NCBI GenBank assembly: GCA_017745595.1
Contig: WMBV01000005.1
Span: forward strand, 170,455-234,454
Direction: 5' to 3'
DNA: 64,000 nt
Origin: Bordetella petrii
Lineage (GTDB): Bacteria > Pseudomonadota > Gammaproteobacteria > Burkholderiales > Burkholderiaceae_B
The translations under genes were made by a program, and so were the position numbers. Positions 53,043 to 61,615 of this stretch are shown in pieces. How positions within the stretch are numbered: position 1 is the first letter of the stretch; every line of letters starts with the position of its first letter. Below the pieces are notes generated by a model that was given only the letters and a program-made list of their open reading frames with translations, ran no database searches and was not told the origin of the DNA.

Positions 53043-53130
53043 GGGGTCAGGCTCCGCAGGTGCCTGACCCCGTTGAGGGCGGATGCGGCGGCATGCTTCG
53101 GTGTCCGACACCCTACGGGAGTCAGACACC
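53043..53130. repeat. Palindromic repeat pair 7 (diverged)
   Basis: A 29-nt variant at 53043-53071 with arms GGGGTCAGGC / GCCTGACCCC, both changed together apart from one pair, and a reverse unit at 53100-53130 with a CTACGGGA core. Position 53130 is at once the outermost base of the repeat and the last base of the metQ-type stop codon on the minus strand. Confidence 0.9.
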
Positions 53131-53939
53131 TACCAAGGAAAATCGATCAATTCCCCGTACAGCTGCCGCAGTTTCGCCTTCACTTCGGGCGATTGCTGGT
53201 AGATGCGGATGAATTCGAGCAAGCGCGGGTCCTGGGCACGCTCGGGCGTGGTCACCCAGCGGATGGCATAGCGCCGCACATTCTGCGGATCGGTATTGTC
53301 GAAGGCCAGGCCGTCTTTTTCGTCGATACCGGCGTGCTTGGCGAAGGTGGTATACGTGACCGAGGCCGTTACGTCGTCGAACGTGCGCGCCGATTGCGAG
53401 CCTTCCACCTGGATCAGCGCCAATTGCCTCGGATTCGACACGATGTCCTGCAGGGTGGCCTGGTGATCGGCCCCCGTGCGCAGTACCAGCAGCCCCATCG
53501 ATTGCAGCAGCAGCAAGGCGCGGCCGGTATTGACCGGATCGTTCGGAATGGCGATGCGGGCGCCCTGCGGCACCGGGTCGCCGCGCTTCAGGCGCTTCGA
53601 AAACAGGCCGATGGTGGTCGAATACCCATAGGCGATGGGCACCAGATTGGCGCCGCGGCTGCGGTTGAACAACTGCAGAAAGGGCTCGTGCTGAAAATAA
53701 TTGGCGTCCACCGAGCCTTCGGCGGCGGCGATGTTGGGCATGACCCAGTCGCTGAATTCCACCAGTTCGACCTCCAGGCCCTGCTTGCGGGCCTGCGCGA
53801 TGGCGATTTCGGTGGCCTCGTTGGCCACGCTGGGAATCACGCCGATGCGCAGCGGCCGCTCTGGCGCGGCGCCGGCGGCGCCGGCCAGCATCGACAGGCA
53901 CAGCAGTCCGGCCGCGCGCAGTTTCAGGAAACGGAACAT
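53130..53939 (-). CDS. metQ: MetQ/NlpA-type ABC transporter substrate-binding protein
   Basis: 269 aa. Signal peptide (LRAAGLLCLSMLAGAAGA) without a clear lipobox, so the protein may be soluble, unlike most MetQ lipoproteins. Core motifs of the family: PLRIGVIPSVANEATEIAIA, DANYFQHEPFLQLFN, ARIAIPNDPVNTGRALLLLQ and ALIQVEGSQ. Family members bind methionine or related amino acids. The metN and metI partners are not adjacent, so it is an orphan binding protein. Divergent from the arginase gene. Confidence 0.87.
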   Translation of the reverse strand: MFRFLKLRAAGLLCLSMLAGAAGAAPERPLRIGVIPSVANEATEIAIAQARKQGLEVELVEFSDWVMPNIAAAEGSVDANYFQHEPFLQLFNRSRGANLVPIAYGYSTTIGLFSKRLKRGDPVPQGARIAIPNDPVNTGRALLLLQSMGLLVLRTGADHQATLQDIVSNPRQLALIQVEGSQSARTFDDVTASVTYTTFAKHAGIDEKDGLAFDNTDPQNVRRYAIRWVTTPERAQDPRLLEFIRIYQQSPEVKAKLRQLYGELIDFPW

Positions 53940-54118
53940 GAATCGATGGCCGCCTGGCGGCGGCTTTAGCGGAAAACCCCATTGTGACGCATGCCGGCCG
54001 GGAAGCCGTCCATGCCCCTGCGCCCGACCCGGACACCGGCCCATGGCTTGCGTCGCGGCCGCACATCGATAAAGATACCCGTATCCAGATGGCGGCACGC
54101 CGCCAGGAGCCCTCCATC

Positions 54119-55081
54119 GTGTCCCCTTCTGCCCTCGCTACCTCTGCCGCCCCGCGCGCCCTGACCCTGTTGGGCGCGCCCACCGATATCGGCGCGGGCT
54201 CGCGCGGCGCCTCGATGGGCCCGGAAGCACTGCGTGTAGCCGGCCTGGGCCCGGCCTTGCAGGCCCTGGGCTATCGCGTCGAAGACGCCGGCAACCTGGC
54301 AGGCCCGCCCAACCCGGGCCTGCCGCCCGACCAAGGCTACCGCCACTTGAACGAAGTGGTGGCATGGAATGCGCGGGTACATGACGCCGTGCATGCGGAA
54401 CTCGCGCGCGGCCGCCTGCCCATCCTGCTGGGGGGCGACCACAGCCTGGGCATCGGTTCCATCAGCGCCGTCGCCCGCCATTGCCGGCAAGCCGGCAAGC
54501 CCTTGCGCGTCTTGTGGCTGGACGCACACATCGACTTCAACACACAGGCATTGACGCCGTCCGGCAATCTGCATGGCATGCCGGTGGCCTGCCTGTGCGG
54601 CAACGGCCCCCAGGCCCTGACCACGCTGGCCGGCCACACGCCCGCGCTGCAGCCCGCCTGGATACGCCAGATCGGCATCCGCAGCGTCGATGAAGGCGAA
54701 AAGAGCCTGATCGACGCGGCCGGCATCGAGGTCTACGACATGCGCGCCATCGACGAGATCGGCATGCGCGCCGCCATAGACGCCGCCCTGGCCGACCTGG
54801 CCCCCGACACCCATCTGCACGTCAGTTTCGATGTCGATTTCCTCGACCCCGAAATCGCGCCGGCGGTAGCCACCAGCATTCCCGGCGGCCCCACGTACCG
54901 CGAAGCGCAGCTGTGCATGGAAATGATCGCCGATACCGGCCAGCTGGGTTCGCTGGATATCGTCGAACTGAATCCGGCCCTGGACGTGCGCAACAAGACC
55001 GCCGTGCTGGTCACCGAACTGGTACAAAGCCTGTTCGGAAAATCGACGCTCGTCCGGCGTCCGGCACACCGGCGCACTTAG
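54119..55081 (+). CDS. rocF: Arginase
   Basis: About 320 aa. Hydrolyses arginine to ornithine and urea with a binuclear Mn centre; ligands are visible in GGDHSLGIGS (His), LWLDAHIDFN (Asp-x-His-x-Asp) and SFDVDFLDPEIAP (Asp-x-Asp). ILLGGDHS and PTDIGAGSRGASMGPEALR are typical of arginase rather than agmatinase. GTG at 54119 with AGGAG upstream is preferred; an ATG at 54089 in frame lacks a ribosome site. Divergent from the binding-protein gene. Confidence 0.92.
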   Translation: MSPSALATSAAPRALTLLGAPTDIGAGSRGASMGPEALRVAGLGPALQALGYRVEDAGNLAGPPNPGLPPDQGYRHLNEVVAWNARVHDAVHAELARGRLPILLGGDHSLGIGSISAVARHCRQAGKPLRVLWLDAHIDFNTQALTPSGNLHGMPVACLCGNGPQALTTLAGHTPALQPAWIRQIGIRSVDEGEKSLIDAAGIEVYDMRAIDEIGMRAAIDAALADLAPDTHLHVSFDVDFLDPEIAPAVATSIPGGPTYREAQLCMEMIADTGQLGSLDIVELNPALDVRNKTAVLVTELVQSLFGKSTLVRRPAHRRT

Positions 55082-55144
55082 GCCACGGCCGGATGGCGCC
55101 GACCCGCCTTACCGTTTTCGCATTCCAGGCAAAGGACCCTACTC

Positions 55145-55519
55145 ATGACCGACCGACAGCTCACTATTCTGGCCGCCCTCAACATGATCGCCGCCGTGGG
55201 CACCGGCGCCTTCGGCGCGCATGGACTCAAGCGCATGCTGGCGCCCGACCTGCTGGCGGTGTGGCAGACCGGCGTGCTGTACCACCTGATCCATGCGCTG
55301 GGCCTGTTCGCCGTGGCCCTGCTGGGCGCGCGCTTCGGCGGCCCGCTGCTGTCGGCCGCCGGCGCGGTGATGTTCGCGGGCATCGTGCTATTCAGCGGCA
55401 GCCTGTACATCCTGGCCATCACCGGCACACGCTGGCTGGGCGCCATCACCCCGCTGGGCGGCGTGGCATTCCTGCTGGCCTGGGCCCTGGTGGCATGGTC
55501 CGCCTGGCGCGCCGCGTAA
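55145..55519 (+). CDS. DUF423 small membrane protein (YgdD-like)
   Basis: 124 aa with four membrane segments; TGAFGAHGLKRML near residue 20 and ITPLGGVAFLLAWA near the end are family hallmarks. Function unknown. AAAGGA precedes the ATG, 63 bases after arginase. Followed by repeat cluster 8. Confidence 0.88.
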   Translation: MTDRQLTILAALNMIAAVGTGAFGAHGLKRMLAPDLLAVWQTGVLYHLIHALGLFAVALLGARFGGPLLSAAGAVMFAGIVLFSGSLYILAITGTRWLGAITPLGGVAFLLAWALVAWSAWRAA

Positions 55520-55528
55520 TGCAGCGCA

Positions 55529-55669
55529 GGTGCCTGGCACCCGCGCCGGGCGCCCAGGTGTCTGACTCCCGCCGACCCAGGTGTCTGACTCCCGCAGGGT
55601 GTCAGACACCGTGCTATTGAGAAACCGCTGCCTACTTCGGTGTCCGACACCCTGCGGGAGTCAGACACC
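55529..55669. repeat. Palindromic repeat cluster 8
   Basis: Two fragments (55529-55554 and 55557-55573), then a perfect forward unit at 55580-55610 and a reverse unit at 55639-55669 separated by 28 bases. The 90-base forward-spacer-reverse block is nearly identical to the one at 58311-58400. Lies between the convergent DUF423 and GST genes. Confidence 0.93.
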
Positions 55670-55707
55670 TGCAAGAAATCTGCAAACCTGCAGGCACCCG
55701 CGGCCGC

Positions 55708-56346
55708 TCACTCCAGCGGCGGATCGAAGTGCCGCGCCAGCACCTTGGACACGTCCGGCTGCTCGGCCGCCTGCGTGGCCGCCGCATACAGCGCCGGGCA
55801 ATAGGACTTGAACCACGACGGGCCGGGCCGCCAGTGCACCATCACGGCCACGTACAAATCCAGTGCGCTGTAGCGGTCGCCCAGCACATGCGGTGCGCCC
55901 ACGTGGCGGTCGAATTCCTGCCACAGCTCGGCCCGCCGGCCGTGCACCCGCGTGCGCAGCAATTCGGCCGCCTCGCCCGCCGTGGTCCATTGCGGCGGGT
56001 CATCGGCATACGTAAAGGTGGGGTACACCGCGCCGACCACTCGCATCAGCAAATGCCAGAACCTGGCCCGCTCGGGGCTGTCGGCCGGCGGCGCCAGGCC
56101 CGCCTCGGGGGCCGCGTCATGCAGGTGCAGAATCATCGCCGCGCTTTCGGTCATGACTTCGCCGCCCGGCAACACCAGCGTGGGCACCTGCCCCGTCACA
56201 TTCAAGCGCAACAGGCGCTCGCGGCCCGGGCCGGGCTTCAGGTAAGGCAGATCGGTCAAGGTATACGGAATATTGGCCAGTTCCAGCGCCATTTCCACAA
56301 TGGCCGAGCCGCAACCGCGCGAACCTATCAATTCGTACATGCTCAT
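55708..56346 (-). CDS. Glutathione S-transferase family protein
   Basis: 212 aa. N-terminal thioredoxin-like domain (YELIGSRGCGSAIVEMALEL, with GQVPTLVLP and the glutathione-contact ESAAMILHL) and a C-terminal helical domain (DRYSALDLYVAVMVHW). Substrate unknown. Begins 4 bases after the aldose-dehydrogenase stop and is probably co-transcribed with it. ATG at 56346 chosen because AGGAATAGGGGG precedes it; ATG at 56340 is possible. Confidence 0.88.
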   Translation of the reverse strand: MSMYELIGSRGCGSAIVEMALELANIPYTLTDLPYLKPGPGRERLLRLNVTGQVPTLVLPGGEVMTESAAMILHLHDAAPEAGLAPPADSPERARFWHLLMRVVGAVYPTFTYADDPPQWTTAGEAAELLRTRVHGRRAELWQEFDRHVGAPHVLGDRYSALDLYVAVMVHWRPGPSWFKSYCPALYAAATQAAEQPDVSKVLARHFDPPLE

Positions 56347-56350
56347 CCCC

Positions 56351-57535
56351 CTATTCCTGGGCGCGGGCCGGCGCCACCCGCAGCAGCGCCCCGTCGCCCG
56401 CATCCGTCAGTACATACAGTTCACCATCCGGCCCTTGCCGCACATCGCGGATGCGCGCATTCCTGTCTTGCAGCAGGCGTTCCTCGGCCACGACTTCCTT
56501 ACCGTCTTTGAGCTGCAGCCGGATCAGGGCCTGCCCGGCCAGCGCGCCGATGAACAGCGACCCCTGCCAGGCCGGGTGGCGATCCGCGTCATAGAAAGCC
56601 ATGCCGCTGATGGCGGGCGACTTCTTCCACCAGTACAGCGGCGCCTGCATTCCCGGCAGCGTCTCGCCCTTGGCCTCGGGAATGGCAAAGCCCGAATAAT
56701 TGATGCCGTAGGTGGCCAGGGGCCAGCCATAGTTCAGGCCCGGCCGCAGAATGTTGATCTCGTCGCCGCCGCGCGGGCCGTGTTCGTGTTCCCACAGCTC
56801 GCCCGTCCAGGGATTGAGCGCCATGCCTTGCGGATTGCGCATGCCGTAGGTCCAGATCTCGGCGCGCGCGCCGGCACGTCCGGCGAACGGATTGTCTTCG
56901 GGCACGCTGCCGTCCGCATTGATGCGCACGATCTTGCCCTGCAGCTTGTCCAGGTCTTGCGCCGTGGGGCGGCGATTATTCTCGCCCAGCGAAATGAACA
57001 ACGAACCATCCCGGCCGAACACCATGCGTCCGCCGTAATGCTGGCCGCTGGACAACTTGGGTTCCTGGCGGAAGATCACCTTGAAATCTTCCAGGCGGCG
57101 CGCGTCTTCCGACAGCCGGCCTCGTCCCACGGCGGTGCCGCTGCGGTCGCCATCGGACTCGGCGTACGACAAATACACCAGCCGGTCGCGCGCGAAACCG
57201 GGTGAAAGCACGACGTCGAACAGGCCGCCCTGCCCCTGCGCATGCACCTGGGGCACGCCCTGCAGGGGCGGCGACAGCGTTGCCTGCGCATCCAGGCGCC
57301 GCAGTCGGCCGGCGCGCTCGGTAATCAGCAAACTGCCATCTGGCAAAAAGGCCAATGACCAGGGGTGTTCCAGGCCCCCGGCCAATTGCGTGACCTGGGC
57401 CTGGCCCTGGGTGGCCGGCGGCGCCTGGGTCTGGGCCCGCGCCTGGGCGGGCACCGCGGCCGCCAGCAGCGCGGCCAGCGGTGCCGCGGCCCAGGCCGGG
57501 GGCCGCCAGGCCCGGAACGATTGCGGTCGCGACAT
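56351..57535 (-). CDS. Soluble aldose sugar dehydrogenase (PQQ-type, YliI/GdhB family)
   Basis: 394 aa. Signal peptide (LAALLAAAVPAQARA), then a six-bladed beta-propeller: LEHPWSLAFLPDGSLLITER, FRQEPKLSSGQHYGGRMVFG, IWTYGMRNPQGMALNPWTGE, LWEHEHGPRGGDEIN and RDVRQGPDGELYVLTD, matching E. coli YliI. It oxidises aldoses in the periplasm with pyrroloquinoline quinone. GGAGGT stands before the ATG. Divergent from the second GST. Confidence 0.92.
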   Translation of the reverse strand: MSRPQSFRAWRPPAWAAAPLAALLAAAVPAQARAQTQAPPATQGQAQVTQLAGGLEHPWSLAFLPDGSLLITERAGRLRRLDAQATLSPPLQGVPQVHAQGQGGLFDVVLSPGFARDRLVYLSYAESDGDRSGTAVGRGRLSEDARRLEDFKVIFRQEPKLSSGQHYGGRMVFGRDGSLFISLGENNRRPTAQDLDKLQGKIVRINADGSVPEDNPFAGRAGARAEIWTYGMRNPQGMALNPWTGELWEHEHGPRGGDEINILRPGLNYGWPLATYGINYSGFAIPEAKGETLPGMQAPLYWWKKSPAISGMAFYDADRHPAWQGSLFIGALAGQALIRLQLKDGKEVVAEERLLQDRNARIRDVRQGPDGELYVLTDAGDGALLRVAPARAQE

Positions 57536-57662
57536 GTTGTACCTCCGGCGTCGATGGGGTGGAAGTCGGCTGGAAAAAGCGGTGTCTGCCGGCGGCCGCG
57601 CAAAGGCGTACCATAAACGCGAACGGCGGAAAACCGTCTTGTTCTTCTGGAGGATACGTTCA

Positions 57663-58277
57663 ATGAAACTGTACTACATGCCCGGCGCCTGCTCGCTGGC
57701 TTCGCACATCATTCTTGAATGGCTCGGCAAGCCGTACGAAACGCACCGGCTGTCGCGCGAAGCGCTGAAGCAGCCCGAGTACCTGAAGATCAACCCCATG
57801 GGCGCGGTGCCGGCCCTGACCGACGGCGACCTGACCCTGACGCAGAACGCGTCTATCCTGGAATACCTGGCCGAACAGGCCCCGCAAAGCCAGCTCATGG
57901 GCGACGGCAGCGCCGCCTCGCGCGCCCAGGTGCGCCGCTGGCTGGGCTTCGTCAATTCCGACGTGCACCGCACCTTCTCGCTGCTTTTCGCCGCGCCGCG
58001 CTATGTGCCCGACGATGAAGCCGCGCAAGAAAAACTGCGCGCCTCGGCCGCCGCCCAGCTGCGCACCATGTTCGGCCAGCTCGACCAGCAACTGGCGGAC
58101 AAGCCATACCTGGCCGGCGCCGCGCCCTCGATCGCCGACCCGTACCTGTACGTCGTCCTGCGCTGGGCGCGCGGCAAGAACCTCGACCTGTCGGGCATGG
58201 ACAACCTGCAGGCATTCTTCCAGCGCATGGAAGCCGACCCCGGCGTGCAAGCCGCGCTGAAAGCCGAAGACCTGTAG
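57663..58277 (+). CDS. Glutathione S-transferase, beta-class-like
   Basis: 204 aa. N-terminus MKLYYMPGACSLASHI has the Cys10 typical of bacterial beta-class GSTs; NPMGAVPALTDGDLTLTQNA holds the cis-Pro and the glutathione-binding loop, and PSIADPYLYVVLRWA belongs to the C-terminal domain. Detoxification role; substrate unknown. GGAGGA is the ribosome site. It is the third gene of a small block bracketed by two nearly identical repeat pairs. Confidence 0.92.
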   Translation: MKLYYMPGACSLASHIILEWLGKPYETHRLSREALKQPEYLKINPMGAVPALTDGDLTLTQNASILEYLAEQAPQSQLMGDGSAASRAQVRRWLGFVNSDVHRTFSLLFAAPRYVPDDEAAQEKLRASAAAQLRTMFGQLDQQLADKPYLAGAAPSIADPYLYVVLRWARGKNLDLSGMDNLQAFFQRMEADPGVQAALKAEDL

Positions 58278-58278
58278 G

Positions 58279-58400
58279 GGTATCCGGCTCCCGCAGGGTG
58301 TAGCCGCTCAGGTGTCTGACTCCCGCAGGGTGTCAGACACCGTGCTATTGAGAAACCGCCGCCTGCTTCGGTGTCTGACACCCTGCGGGTGTCAGACACC
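58279..58400. repeat. Palindromic repeat cluster 9
   Basis: A degenerate fragment just after the GST stop (58279-58305), then a perfect forward unit at 58311-58341 and a reverse unit at 58370-58400 with the same 28-base spacer as cluster 8 (GTGCTATTGAGAAACCGC at its left). Lies between convergent genes. Confidence 0.93.
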
Positions 58401-58423
58401 TGGCAACGCCCCCCGGGCAAACC

Positions 58424-59368
58424 TCAATCCCGCGGCAAAGGCTCGCCGGGCCCGGTGCGTTCGACGATCAGGCCGTAATGTTCCGGGCGCCGGTGCCGCG
58501 CGAAATCGAAGACGTGGCGGCGGAAAGTTTCGGCCAAGCCCAGGTCCGCGTTCACCGTGATCACCTCGTCGTCTTCGGTGCTGGCCTGCGCGGCGATCTC
58601 GCCGGTAGGCGCCACGATCACCGAGCCGCCTATCATGTGGTGCCCGTCTTCGGCGCCGCATTTGGCGGCCGCCGCCGCCCATACGCAATTCTGGTAGGCG
58701 CTGGCCTGCAGCGTGATCAAGTGATGGTGCATGCGCAAGTGCACCGGTTCGGGCCAATGGATATTCACCGACGGCGTGTTGTACCCCAGCACCACCAGCT
58801 CGGCGCTTTGCAGCGACATCACGCGCCAGGTCTCGGGCCAGCGCCGGTCGTTGCACAGGCACATGCCGATCTTCGTGCCCATGGTGTCCCACACGCCGAA
58901 CGGCTGGTCGCCGACCTGGAAGAACTTCTTTTCCAGGTGCTGGAACGGCGCCTGCGGCTTGTGGTCGTCGTGCCCGGGCAGATGCACCTTGCGGTACTTG
59001 CCCACGATGCGCGCGCCGCGGTCGACCAGAATGGCGGTGTTGTATGGCACGCCTTCGGGGGTAAGCTCCGCATATCCCAAGTAAAAGCCCACGCCCAGCC
59101 GGCGCGCCTCATCAAACAGCGGCTGAACCTCGGCATTGGGCATTTGCGCCTCGAAGAAGCGGGCCTGCGCCTCTTCATCGCTCATCCAGTAGCGCGGAAA
59201 AAACGTGGTCAATGCCAGTTCCGGAAACACCACCAGTTCGGCCCCGCGGCCATGCGCCTCGCGCAACATTTCCACCAGCCGCGCCACCACGGCCTTGCGC
59301 GTATCGGCCAGGTGCACGGGCCCCATCTGCGCCACGGCCAAGCCGATTTTCCGTTGCCCCTTGCTCAT
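58424..59368 (-). CDS. N-carbamoyl-D-amino-acid hydrolase (nitrilase superfamily)
   Basis: 314 aa. Catalytic triad of the nitrilase fold in DCase context: Glu50 in VVFPELALTTFFPR, Lys127 in GKYRKVHLPGH, Cys172 in CLCNDRRWPETWRVM. These stretches, together with YNTPS and PEHYGLIVE, closely follow the Agrobacterium enzyme as I remember it, which hydrolyses N-carbamoyl-D-amino acids to D-amino acids. AAGGAG precedes the ATG. It shares direction with the LysR gene upstream and sits beside D-aminoacylase and racemase genes. Confidence 0.88.
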   Translation of the reverse strand: MSKGQRKIGLAVAQMGPVHLADTRKAVVARLVEMLREAHGRGAELVVFPELALTTFFPRYWMSDEEAQARFFEAQMPNAEVQPLFDEARRLGVGFYLGYAELTPEGVPYNTAILVDRGARIVGKYRKVHLPGHDDHKPQAPFQHLEKKFFQVGDQPFGVWDTMGTKIGMCLCNDRRWPETWRVMSLQSAELVVLGYNTPSVNIHWPEPVHLRMHHHLITLQASAYQNCVWAAAAAKCGAEDGHHMIGGSVIVAPTGEIAAQASTEDDEVITVNADLGLAETFRRHVFDFARHRRPEHYGLIVERTGPGEPLPRD

Positions 59369-59540
59369 GTTTGCTGCTCCTTCCTGCCACTCGAAAAGGT
59401 GCAAGCATGCCGTGACCGCGCGGCGGGGTAAACCGGCCCGCGCGCGCCGCCCGGATTGCCCGCGTTATGCCGAAAACCGCGCCAGGCAAGGCTTTGCGCG
59501 CATTGCCGCGTGCCGGGTCAGGCCGCGCGATAGCGCCAGG

Positions 59541-60506
59541 TTATGCCTGGCCGACAAAATTCGATGATTCGGCCAGCACTTCTTGCAGCGCCGCCACGAA
59601 GCGCCGCCCCAGCAAAGGCAACGGCGCCAGGTTCGAGTGCGTGGCCCAGATCTCGACGTGCGCCGCGGGTTCGATGGGCCGCTGCGCCACGGTGGATTGC
59701 GGGGGAATGCACCAGCGGTCCAACAGCGCCGGCCCCATGCCCTGCTGCACGAACGCATGCGCGGTCACGGGCGAATGCACCTCGATCGCCGCCGGCGACA
59801 CCGGGCCGGCGCCGAAGAAGCCTTCCAGGGCCAGGTCCAGCGGCGTGCCGGCGGGGTAGCCGATCCAGGCCGCCGAAGAAAAGTCTTCCGCGTGAATCAC
59901 GTCGCGGGCCGCCAACGGGTGGTCCGCCGGCAACGCGCAGACGATCGCGTCCTGGCCCACCCGTGTGGAGCTCAGGTTGGGATGGTCGGGCGCGGTCATC
60001 GAAATGCCGACGTCGGCGCGATCGCTCAAGAAATAACCCACCAGCTCGTCGAAAGTCACCGTGCGGAAATCCACCCGCGCCGACCGGTTGCGCGCCCGGA
60101 AACGTTCCATGGCCCGCGGAATCAGGCGTTGCCCGAAGCTGGCGCTGGCCACCACCCGCAGCATGCCCGCGCCGCGCCGGCCCAGGTTGGCCGCCAGGTC
60201 ATTAACGCGCTGGATGCCGCCATATACCTGCTCGACCTCCAGGTACAGGCGCCGCGCTTCCGGCGTGGGCAGCAGGCGGCTCTTGGCGCGCTCGAACAAG
60301 GGATAGCCCAGGCGGCTTTCCGTCAGGGCCAGCACCCGGCTGACCGCCGGCTGCGACACATGCAGCATGCGCCCCGCGCCGCTGATCGACCCCGCCATCA
60401 TGATGGCGCGGAACACCTCGATCTGGCGCAGGCTGAGCGGCGGCGCGCCTCGCGCATCCTTGGCCGGCACCGCGTCCGGCGTGTCTTCGTGCTGCTGCCC
60501 GACCAT
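59541..60506 (-). CDS. LysR-family transcriptional regulator
   Basis: 321 aa. N-terminal winged helix (SLRQIEVFRAIMMAGSISGA, SQPAVSRVLALTESRLGY), C-terminal periplasmic-binding-like effector domain. The 24-residue hydrophilic N-terminal extension is unusual but mild. GGGGGAG precedes the ATG. Divergent from the Bug-protein gene with a palindrome in the gap, so it most likely controls that operon, and perhaps the carbamoylase gene behind it. Confidence 0.93.
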   Translation of the reverse strand: MVGQQHEDTPDAVPAKDARGAPPLSLRQIEVFRAIMMAGSISGAGRMLHVSQPAVSRVLALTESRLGYPLFERAKSRLLPTPEARRLYLEVEQVYGGIQRVNDLAANLGRRGAGMLRVVASASFGQRLIPRAMERFRARNRSARVDFRTVTFDELVGYFLSDRADVGISMTAPDHPNLSSTRVGQDAIVCALPADHPLAARDVIHAEDFSSAAWIGYPAGTPLDLALEGFFGAGPVSPAAIEVHSPVTAHAFVQQGMGPALLDRWCIPPQSTVAQRPIEPAAHVEIWATHSNLAPLPLLGRRFVAALQEVLAESSNFVGQA

Positions 60507-60583
60507 GGTTTTTCTCCCCCGCTCGATAACGGCGGATTATAGGACGGGGACATTTTTCGATAGGAGCCCGCGCCCGGCCCGGT

Positions 60584-60605
60584 GATAACCTGCCCGGGCA
60601 TTATC
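60584..60605. promoter_or_regulatory. Palindromic LysR-type operator between LysR and Bug genes
   Basis: GATAA at 60584-60588 and TTATC at 60601-60605 flank a perfect inner palindrome TGCCCGGGCA (60591-60600). It lies 18 bases before the Bug gene and 78 bases before the LysR gene, the usual place for a LysR site. Confidence 0.6.
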
Positions 60606-60622
60606 GACACAGGGGAAATATC

Positions 60623-61594
60623 ATGCACAAAATCGTGGCTCGCGGCCTTGCCGCCTTGTCGCTGACCGCCGGACTCGTCGGCGCCGCCCATGCCTGGCCC
60701 GACCAGCCCGTCAACTTCGTGGTGCCCTCGGCGGCCGGCGGCTCGCCCGACGTGCTGTCGCGCCTGGTCACCAACCAGCTGGCGCAAGAGCTGGGCACGC
60801 CCGTCGTGGTGGAAAACCGCCCGGGCGCGGCCGGCAATATCGGCATCATCCAGATCAAGCGCGCCGCCGCCGACGGCTACACCATCGGCTACGGCAACAT
60901 CAACACGCTGGCGGTGAACCGCACGCTGTTCAAGAACCTGCCGTACGACGTCGACGCCGATCTGGCGCCGGTCGCGCATCTGTTCAACCTGTACAACGTG
61001 TTGATCGTGCCGGCCGATTCGCCCGACAAATCGGTGCAAGACCTGATCACCCGCGCGCGCGGCAACCCCGGCAAGCTGTCGTATGGCGCCTCGGGCGTGG
61101 GCACCAGCGGCCACATGGGCGCCGAGCTGTTCAAGAACATGGCCAAGATCGACGTCACGTTCATTCCCTATAATGGCGGCCCGGCAGCCCTGCAGGACCT
61201 GATGGGCGGCCGCCTGGACTTCATTTTCATCAACTCGTCCGAAGCCGCGCCCCTGATCCAGAGCGGCCGCGTGCGCGCGCTGGGGGTCAGCAGCATGAAG
61301 CGCCTGGCCTTGCTGCCCGATGTGCCCACGCTCGACGAACTGGGCCTCAAAGGTTACGAAACCATTTCGTGGGGCGGCGTGGTAGCGCCCAAGGGCACGC
61401 CGCCGCAAACCATCGCCGCGCTCAATACGGCCTTGAACAAGGCGCTGGCCGCGCCGGCGGTGCGCGAAGGGCTGGCCAAGCTGGGCGCCGAACCCGGCCA
61501 GGGTTCGCCCGCCGATTTCCAGGCCTTCATCGATCACGAATCCGCCAAGTGGCGGCAGATCATCAATGACGCCGGGATCAAGAAACTCGACTGA
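60623..61594 (+). CDS. Bug-family (TctC-like) periplasmic solute-binding protein
   Basis: 323 aa. Signal peptide (ARGLAALSLTAGLVGAAHA), then Bug motifs: WPDQPVNFVVPSAAGGSPDV, VVVENRPGAAGNIG, GKLSYGASGVGTSGHMGAEL and VAPKGTPPQTI. These proteins, greatly expanded in Bordetella and relatives, capture carboxylates or amino-acid derivatives; most lack an adjacent TctAB permease, as here. First gene of the D-amino-acid block. Confidence 0.93.
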   Translation: MHKIVARGLAALSLTAGLVGAAHAWPDQPVNFVVPSAAGGSPDVLSRLVTNQLAQELGTPVVVENRPGAAGNIGIIQIKRAAADGYTIGYGNINTLAVNRTLFKNLPYDVDADLAPVAHLFNLYNVLIVPADSPDKSVQDLITRARGNPGKLSYGASGVGTSGHMGAELFKNMAKIDVTFIPYNGGPAALQDLMGGRLDFIFINSSEAAPLIQSGRVRALGVSSMKRLALLPDVPTLDELGLKGYETISWGGVVAPKGTPPQTIAALNTALNKALAAPAVREGLAKLGAEPGQGSPADFQAFIDHESAKWRQIINDAGIKKLD

Positions 61595-61615
61595 CCGCGT
61601 ATTGGATTCACCCGC

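Noticed and set aside
49808..58400. CRISPR array
   Set aside because: The repeats are self-complementary, come in inverted pairs with irregular distances of hundreds to thousands of bases, and no cas genes are present.
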